Assembly: GCA_965263105.1 (NCBI GenBank)
Contig: CBDHGL010000003.1
Span: 3,100,001 to 3,164,000, forward strand
DNA length: 64,000 nt
From: JBCCTX01 sp965263105
GTDB taxonomy: Bacteria; Bacteroidota; Bacteroidia; J057
Direction of reading: 5' to 3'
Part shown: piece by piece, positions 58,996-64,000 of the stretch
How the letters are laid out: each line of letters begins with the position of its first letter
How positions within the stretch are numbered: position 1 is the first letter of the stretch
Program-made: the position numbers and the translations under genes
The notes under the pieces: model-generated
Database searches by the model: none
Told to the model about the DNA's origin: nothing
The model's input: the letters and a program-made list of their open reading frames with translations, nothing else

Positions 58996-60000
58996 ATGTT
59001 AGAATATTTAAAGTACATAGAGTTCGCATCACCCAAGGCATTCTTCCTGTTAATTTTTCCTGCCCTATACTTACTCTGGCAGATATTTCGAGGAAGAAGA
59101 AGCTATCCTACCCTTACCCTGCCCATTCTGGAAGGACTAAAAACGAATAGAAGCCCTGTTAGAGGTTTTATCAAAAAATACCTTTTCCTTCTGCGGATCT
59201 TGGCTCTTGTAGCGTTGATTACGGCATTGGCTAGGCCACAAACCTCTTTTAATGAGGAAGAAGTAAGTACAGAGGGGATAGATATTGTGGTTGCATTAGA
59301 TGTCTCAGGTAGTATGTTGGCAAGGGATTTTCAGCCCGATAGATTGGAAGCCGCTAAAAAGAAGGCAGAAGACTTCCTGGATAGTCGCAAAAACGATCGG
59401 ATTGGCCTGGTAGTTTTTGCTGGAGAGAGTTTCACCCAATGTCCCCTAACTATCGACCACAAAGTCGTTAAAAAATTGCTCGGGGAAATCAAAAATGGGT
59501 TAATTGAAGATGGAACGGCTATTGGGATGGGCCTTGCCACATCTATCTCCCGTTTGAAGGAAAGTGAAACAGAAAGCAAGGTGGTTATTTTGCTGACAGA
59601 TGGGGTCAACAATGCGGGATTTATCGATCCCTTGACCGCAGTAGAAGCAGCTTTGGAATACGGAATTCGGGTATATACCATCGGCGTGGGAAGGAGAGGG
59701 ACTGCTCCCTATCCAGTTCAAACTCCTTTTGGGACGACGTACCAGAATATGGAAGTGGAAATAGATGAGGAGTTGTTGCAGCAAATTGCAACCGAAACAG
59801 GGGGGAAATATTTTCGTGCAACGAATAATCAGGCCTTAGAAAACGTATATAAGGAAATTGATGATTTGGAGAAATCTAAAATCCAGGTTACTCGTATATC
59901 TCGTAAGACAGAAGAGTTTCACTGGTTTTTGTGGTTGGGAGGGATATTGCTGCTGTTGGAGGTTATCTTACGATACCTGGTGGTGAGACATATTCCTTGA
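58996..60000 (+). CDS. batA: BatA, VWA-domain inner-membrane protein
   Basis: A 334-residue protein with two N-terminal membrane spans (about 14-30 and 61-79), a VWA domain (about 95-285) with the metal-ion-dependent adhesion site DVSGSM (102-107), TAIGMG and ILLTDGVNN, and a C-terminal membrane span (about 308-328). This is the BatA layout. In B. fragilis Bat genes influence aerotolerance; in Leptospira their role was tested as well with less clear result. The gene is followed by batB after 60 bases. Confidence 0.93.
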   Translation: MLEYLKYIEFASPKAFFLLIFPALYLLWQIFRGRRSYPTLTLPILEGLKTNRSPVRGFIKKYLFLLRILALVALITALARPQTSFNEEEVSTEGIDIVVALDVSGSMLARDFQPDRLEAAKKKAEDFLDSRKNDRIGLVVFAGESFTQCPLTIDHKVVKKLLGEIKNGLIEDGTAIGMGLATSISRLKESETESKVVILLTDGVNNAGFIDPLTAVEAALEYGIRVYTIGVGRRGTAPYPVQTPFGTTYQNMEVEIDEELLQQIATETGGKYFRATNNQALENVYKEIDDLEKSKIQVTRISRKTEEFHWFLWLGGILLLLEVILRYLVVRHIP

Positions 60001-60061
60001 AGAAGAATAGATACTTCTCCAAGTAGATTAGTTGATGGCTCAAACAAGTTGGAAATAGGAT

Positions 60062-61099
60062 ATGAGATTCGAAAACCAAGAAGCCCTGTATTTTCTATTT
60101 TTGCTCATTCCCGTTTTGGGAATGTTTGTCCTATTTATGTGGGGCCGTCGGAAAGCCCTTAAACGTTTAGGAGAAAAATCTCTTTGGGAAACCATTATGC
60201 CGTATCGTCCCAAAACCAAACACCAAATTAAATTTATCCTTTGGGCACTGGCTTTTGCCTTTCTAGTGGTAGCCTTGGCCAATCCTCAAAGAGGGCTCAA
60301 AGCCGAAAAGGTGAAACGCGAAGGGGTAGACCTCATGATTGCCTTGGACATCTCGCGTTCTATGTTGGCCGAAGACGATAAGCCCAATCGATTGGAGCGA
60401 GCCAAGCAATATATTTCCCGTCTAATTGATAAACTAGATGGTGACCGCATTGGGCTCATTATATTTGCTGGAAATGCCTACCTGCAGGTGCCCCTTACTT
60501 CGGATTATACAGCGACAAAGACCTTTTTGAAAACCATTAATACAGAGTTGGCCCCCACACAAGGAACAGCAATTGGGGAGGCTATACGTCTTTCAATGAA
60601 TGCCTTTGAAAATGGAGACCCCAAATTTAAAACCATACTCATTATTTCAGATGGGGAAAATCATGAGGGAGATGCCTTAGAAGCTTCCCAGGAGGCTGCT
60701 GAACAAGGAATTGTCCTCCATACCATGGGGGTGGGAACAACTGAAGGAGCTCCTATACCTATCTACGTTAATAACCGACAATCTGATTATAAAAGGGACA
60801 AAGGAGGGAGTATAGTATTTTCCAAATTGAATGAATCTATGTTGCAAAAGGTTGCGCTAGAGGGTAATGGGAGGTATTTTCGCTTAAACCAAGGTAATTC
60901 TGAAGTGATGGCTATCATGGGGGAACTTTCTGGGATGGAGCAAAAAGAATTTGAGGAACAGGTCTTTACTGACTATGAGGACCAGTTTCAAGGATTTCTA
61001 TTGATTGCGATTCTCCTGCTTATCATGGAACTTTTTATTACAGAAAAAAGAAATCGAATATTTTCGGACTGGACTCTATTCAAATCTGACGTAAAATGA
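60062..61099 (+). CDS. batB: BatB, VWA-domain inner-membrane protein
   Basis: A 345-residue paralogue of BatA: membrane spans at about 9-27 and 57-74, VWA domain (about 88-290) with DISRSM (96-101), GTAIGEAI and ILIISDGENHEG, and a C-terminal span (about 312-330). BatA and BatB together with the TPR protein BatC are thought to form an inner-membrane complex. Its stop codon overlaps the batC start (ATGA at 61096-61099). Confidence 0.93.
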   Translation: MRFENQEALYFLFLLIPVLGMFVLFMWGRRKALKRLGEKSLWETIMPYRPKTKHQIKFILWALAFAFLVVALANPQRGLKAEKVKREGVDLMIALDISRSMLAEDDKPNRLERAKQYISRLIDKLDGDRIGLIIFAGNAYLQVPLTSDYTATKTFLKTINTELAPTQGTAIGEAIRLSMNAFENGDPKFKTILIISDGENHEGDALEASQEAAEQGIVLHTMGVGTTEGAPIPIYVNNRQSDYKRDKGGSIVFSKLNESMLQKVALEGNGRYFRLNQGNSEVMAIMGELSGMEQKEFEEQVFTDYEDQFQGFLLIAILLLIMELFITEKRNRIFSDWTLFKSDVK

Positions 61100-61851
61100 G
61101 ACGATTGGCATTTTTATTGATCTTTTCTTCTCTGTATAGCCTTTCTCCAGCACAAGATTGGTTTAAGCGAGGGGAAAATTCTTTTATTCGATCGGGCAAT
61201 CGGGCCTACAAAGATGGCGACTTTGCCAGGTCTGAAACAAATTATAAGAAGGCCCTGGAAGCAAATGGGGCGAGTGAAAAGGGAAAGTTTAACCTGGGCA
61301 ATGCCTATTACAGTCAGGATAAGTACAAAGAGGCCGCAGGGGAATTTGAGGTAGCTGCCAATTTTGCCGATGACGATGCCATAAAAGCTCGCTCCTTCCA
61401 TAATTTGGGGAATGCGTTACTCGAAGAAAAGCAGTACAAGCAAAGTATTGAAGCTTATAAGCAAGCGTTGCGACTCAATCCAAAGGATATGGAGACGAAA
61501 TATAACCTAGCCTATGCACAACAGATGCTAGAGCAGAATCCAGATCAACAACAGCAGCAAAACCAGGATCAACAGCAAGACGAAAACGATCAAAACCAGG
61601 ATAACCAAAACCAACAAAATCAAGACCAGCAGCAAGATAATCAGGATCAGCAGCAACAAGAGAATCAGGACCAGCAACAACAAAATCAAGACCAACAACA
61701 GCAACAAGAACAACAAAGAAAACCCAATATGTCCCAACAGCAGATAGAGCAAATGTTGGAGGCCTTACAGTATCAGGAAGAAAAGCTACAGCAAAAATTG
61801 CAAAAGAGTAAGGCACGGGTGAAACGTGTTAAAGTTGAAAAAGATTGGTAA
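61096..61851 (+). CDS. batC: BatC, TPR protein with glutamine-rich low-complexity tail
   Basis: A 251-residue exported protein with a signal peptide (to SPAQ, residue 20), three to four TPR units (about 35-145; GKFNLGNAYYSQDKYKEAA, SFHNLGNALLEEKQYKQS) and then a stretch of almost only Gln, Asp, Asn and Glu (147-208). It ends with a basic coiled segment (YQEEKLQQKLQKSKARVKR). The low-complexity tail is longer than in many BatC proteins and made of DQQQ/NQDQ-type repeats that may expand or shrink. The gene overlaps batB by four bases. Confidence 0.92.
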   Translation: MRRLAFLLIFSSLYSLSPAQDWFKRGENSFIRSGNRAYKDGDFARSETNYKKALEANGASEKGKFNLGNAYYSQDKYKEAAGEFEVAANFADDDAIKARSFHNLGNALLEEKQYKQSIEAYKQALRLNPKDMETKYNLAYAQQMLEQNPDQQQQQNQDQQQDENDQNQDNQNQQNQDQQQDNQDQQQQENQDQQQQNQDQQQQQEQQRKPNMSQQQIEQMLEALQYQEEKLQQKLQKSKARVKRVKVEKDW

Positions 61852-61856
61852 GTATT

Positions 61857-63704
61857 ATGAATCGAATCATTGGATATACCCTTTTTCTTTTTCTGGGAAT
61901 TTCTTCACTACAGGCTCAGAAGTTTGTAGCCTTTGCGAACAAAAATCAGGTGGGTGTTGGGGAAGTTTTTCAAGTGTCCTTTCGACTTGAAAATGCCAAA
62001 GCTTCCAACATATCCTATCCAGATTTTGAAGGCTTTGATGTCATGGGAGGTCCCAATACCTCTCAAAGCATGCAGATAATTAATGGACAAGTCAGCCAGT
62101 CAGTTACTTATTCTTATTATTTGAGGCCTAAGAAAGTAGGAAAAATAACTGTAGGTCCCGCTTCTACTACGATCAATGGAGAAAAGCTTACAACTAATTC
62201 TATCACCGTTGAAGTGGGGGCTGGGAAGCCCAGTACATCTAACTCTCAATCAAATCCTGGAGTGGCTGGTCCTTCTAACTCTAAGCAGGAGGCGCCTAGT
62301 GAAGACCTTATGAAACAGATACGGGAAAGTGTCTTTATTAGAGCGATACCTAGTAAAACTTCCGTTTTTCAGGGAGAGCAGTTCAGTGTTACCTACAAAC
62401 TGTATACCCGTGCCTCCCTGGCAGATTTGAGTTTATCCAGTTCTCCTGCTTATAAAGACTTTTGGGTGGAAAATCTCGATGTGGGGCAAACCCAATATAA
62501 ACAAGAGGTATATAATGGGGGAAACTACAACACGGCCATCATTAAAAAAGTGATACTCTTTCCCCAGCGATCAGGAAAACTCACGGTTGATCCTATAGAA
62601 TTGGAAGCTCAGGTGAGGGTAAAGGTTCAAAGTCAAAGGAAAAGAAGGAGCATTTTCGATGATTTCTTTGATGATCCCTTTTTTGGGAGCTTTCGAGACG
62701 TTCCATTTACCTTTTCCAGTAGGGCACTCAACATTACAGTAAAATCGCTTCCTAATCAGGGAAAACCAACGACTTTTAGGGGTATAGTTGGGGACTTCTC
62801 ATTGGATGTATCCTTGGACAAATCGGAAACAGAAACAGGGGAACCCGTTACCATGAAAGTAGTATATGAAGGTACAGGGAATATCAAGACCTTGCCCGAG
62901 CCTAAATTGGATTTTCCGCCTGATTTTGAAGTTTGGGATGCAAAGGTTGGAGACAATACTTCAACTAGAAGCGGCCGCGTACAAGGGAAAAAAACCTTTG
63001 ACTACTTAATTATTCCTAGAAACCCTGGGGAATATAAGCTGCCGGTAGTGGAATTGGTCTCTTTTGATCCAGTAAAAGGCAGGTATGAACGGCAAAATTC
63101 CCCTTCTTTTTCCCTTCAAGTAAGTGGTGAACCTCAGCAGGTAAATTCCAATATTGCGGGCCTGGGAAAAGAGGACATTGAATTGATAGGGGAAGATATT
63201 CGATTTATCAAAACAGATCCAGGAAAATGGGAAGAAATGGGCGCCTCCTTTTGGGGGTCTGGAACTTTTTGGTCCTTATGCGCAGCGCCTTTCCTACTTT
63301 TTGCGTTATTATTTTATAACAGGAAAAGACAGCAACAGTTAGCAAGCGATGTCGCAGGAGTGAGGAGTAAAAAAGCTACCAAAGTAGCCAAGAAGAGGCT
63401 CGCTAAGGCCAATGCCTTTTTAAAGGCACAGGATGAACGCTCCTTTTATAATGAAATCTCTCAAGCCCTTTGGGGCTATTTAGGAGATAAATTTAATTTG
63501 GATACGGCAAACTTATCACGAGATTTGGTTCAAAATAAATTATTGGAGCAAAATGTTTCAGATGAATTGATCGCTCGCGCAAAGGATGTGTTAGATACTA
63601 GTGAAATGGCATTATTTGCCCCTTCTTCTAACGGGACCCATATGTCAGAAGCTTACCAAGCTGCTGAAAAGTTAATCACAGACCTCGAAAACAGCATCAA
63701 ATAA
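61857..63704 (+). CDS. batD: BatD, oxygen tolerance protein
   Basis: A 615-residue BatD protein from the chosen ATG at 61857 (MNRIIGYTLFLFLGISSLQAQ, signal peptide), six bases after the batC stop; a TTG at 61845 would overlap batC. Several repeated beta-sandwich domains (about 25-125, 150-280, 310-430) carry the family pattern QVGVGEVFQVSFRLENA, YSYYLRPKKVGKITVGP and DYLIIPRNPGEYKLP. One membrane span (about 475-492) follows, then a cytoplasmic helical domain similar to that of the gene at 57955. It ends by overlapping batE by one base. Confidence 0.93.
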   Translation: MNRIIGYTLFLFLGISSLQAQKFVAFANKNQVGVGEVFQVSFRLENAKASNISYPDFEGFDVMGGPNTSQSMQIINGQVSQSVTYSYYLRPKKVGKITVGPASTTINGEKLTTNSITVEVGAGKPSTSNSQSNPGVAGPSNSKQEAPSEDLMKQIRESVFIRAIPSKTSVFQGEQFSVTYKLYTRASLADLSLSSSPAYKDFWVENLDVGQTQYKQEVYNGGNYNTAIIKKVILFPQRSGKLTVDPIELEAQVRVKVQSQRKRRSIFDDFFDDPFFGSFRDVPFTFSSRALNITVKSLPNQGKPTTFRGIVGDFSLDVSLDKSETETGEPVTMKVVYEGTGNIKTLPEPKLDFPPDFEVWDAKVGDNTSTRSGRVQGKKTFDYLIIPRNPGEYKLPVVELVSFDPVKGRYERQNSPSFSLQVSGEPQQVNSNIAGLGKEDIELIGEDIRFIKTDPGKWEEMGASFWGSGTFWSLCAAPFLLFALLFYNRKRQQQLASDVAGVRSKKATKVAKKRLAKANAFLKAQDERSFYNEISQALWGYLGDKFNLDTANLSRDLVQNKLLEQNVSDELIARAKDVLDTSEMALFAPSSNGTHMSEAYQAAEKLITDLENSIK

Positions 63705-64000
63705 TGAAAGTCGGGATCTTAGGTACACTCTTGCTAACTATTTGTTTTCTATCCCTCAATGCAGCAGATAGAAAAGGGCCCGAGACGGTTACTCCCTTGT
63801 TCAATCAAGCCAATTCCGCCTATCAGTCTCAGGACTTTGACGGAGCCGTTAACTTATACGATTCCATCCTGAATCAGGGGTATGAATCTCCTAACGTATA
63901 TTTTAATTTGGCAAATGCTCATTATAAACTAGGAAATATCGGCCCTTCTATTCTCAATTATGAGAGAACTTTAAAGCTGCAGCCAGATCACAAAGATGCT
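63704..64000 (+). CDS. batE: BatE, TPR protein, N-terminal part only
   Basis: Starts at ATG 63704 in a TAATG overlap with the batD stop and runs off the window after 99 codons. The N-terminus (MKVGILGTLLLTICFLSLNA) is a signal sequence, followed by TPR units (PLFNQANSAYQSQDFDGAV, VYFNLANAHYKLGNIGPSI). Position and TPRs fit BatE, which normally ends with an SH3-like domain beyond this window. Confidence 0.85.
   Translation, partial: MKVGILGTLLLTICFLSLNAADRKGPETVTPLFNQANSAYQSQDFDGAVNLYDSILNQGYESPNVYFNLANAHYKLGNIGPSILNYERTLKLQPDHKDA

Noticed and set aside
61475..61816. Minus-strand frames with long Leu/Val-rich runs opposite batC
   Set aside because: They are the reverse reading of the Gln/Asn-rich tract of BatC; hydrophobic runs are a composition artefact.
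1..64000. CRISPR arrays, tRNA or rRNA genes, prophage or complete insertion sequences
   Set aside because: No regular short repeat-spacer arrays, no cloverleaf-like sequences with TTCRANNC arms outside genes, and no transposase or phage structural genes were recognised by reading; a dedicated tRNA and IS scan would settle it.

Overview
The window looks like a chromosomal segment of a free-living member of the Bacteroidota, possibly Saprospiria- or Cytophagia-like; the exact lineage cannot be fixed from this sequence. Support: Bacteroidota-type promoters (TTTG plus TAnnTTTG, e.g. 7692-7723), a secreted peptidase with a C-terminal type IX secretion sorting domain (24349-25995), a FecI/FecR/STN-TonB receptor set (45021-49452), a complete-looking Bat aerotolerance operon (56942-64000), the Bacteroidota-style fusion of DAHP synthase with type II chorismate mutase (10971-12068), and many lipoprotein signal peptides. 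I found no tRNA, rRNA or CRISPR array.

Layout. 1-7536: end of aroA, proC, a coiled-coil membrane protein, an FAD-dependent lipoprotein, an FKBP isomerase, rsgA, and amtB with a P-II gene. 7607-12068: an aromatic amino acid operon (pheA, aminotransferase, tyrA, DAHP synthase-chorismate mutase). In front of it lies a striking leader: a 22-codon ORF whose residues 11-19 are eight aromatic residues out of nine, followed by an 11-bp intrinsic terminator that abuts pheA. This is a textbook-style Phe/Tyr attenuator. 12095-12246: first copy of a 152-bp repeat with inverted ends (second copy 55834-55985). 12378-21340 (minus): adaptor, TolC, ABC ATPase, two permeases, NtrC-type regulator and histidine kinase, apparently one operon behind a sigma-54-like promoter and a palindromic enhancer site.

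21555-26058: gamma-glutamyltransferase, PrsW-type protease and an S41 peptidase. 26076-29100: three near-identical units, each coding a 114-residue secreted protein with conserved flanks; a toxin-antitoxin pair whose toxin has an amber codon sits between units 1 and 2, and a REP-like palindrome between units 2 and 3. 29210-35516 (minus): a TetR-controlled RND efflux operon with three copies of the putative operator. 35605-44974: patatin, DUF5916 outer membrane protein, aquaglyceroporin, amidohydrolase, a GIY-YIG nuclease remnant, a DUF4143 ATPase behind a perfect 48-bp palindrome, two acetyltransferases and a TraB/GumN protein.

45021-50299: FecI/FecR/TonB receptor signalling set with a divergent two-repeat lipoprotein. 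50514-55113 (minus): an ADP-ribosylglycohydrolase directly behind a small-molecule kinase, a serine hydrolase and a membrane protein. 55167-55706: pterin carbinolamine dehydratase and a Rof-like Rho-binding protein. 56857-64000: a HAD phosphatase and then the Bat operon (DUF58, BatD-like protein, BatA, BatB, BatC, BatD, start of BatE) without an adjacent moxR.

The items that most merit a second look are the aromatic attenuator, the sigma-54 efflux operon that carries its own regulator genes, the 152-bp element, the 48-bp palindrome and the triplicated secreted-protein units.
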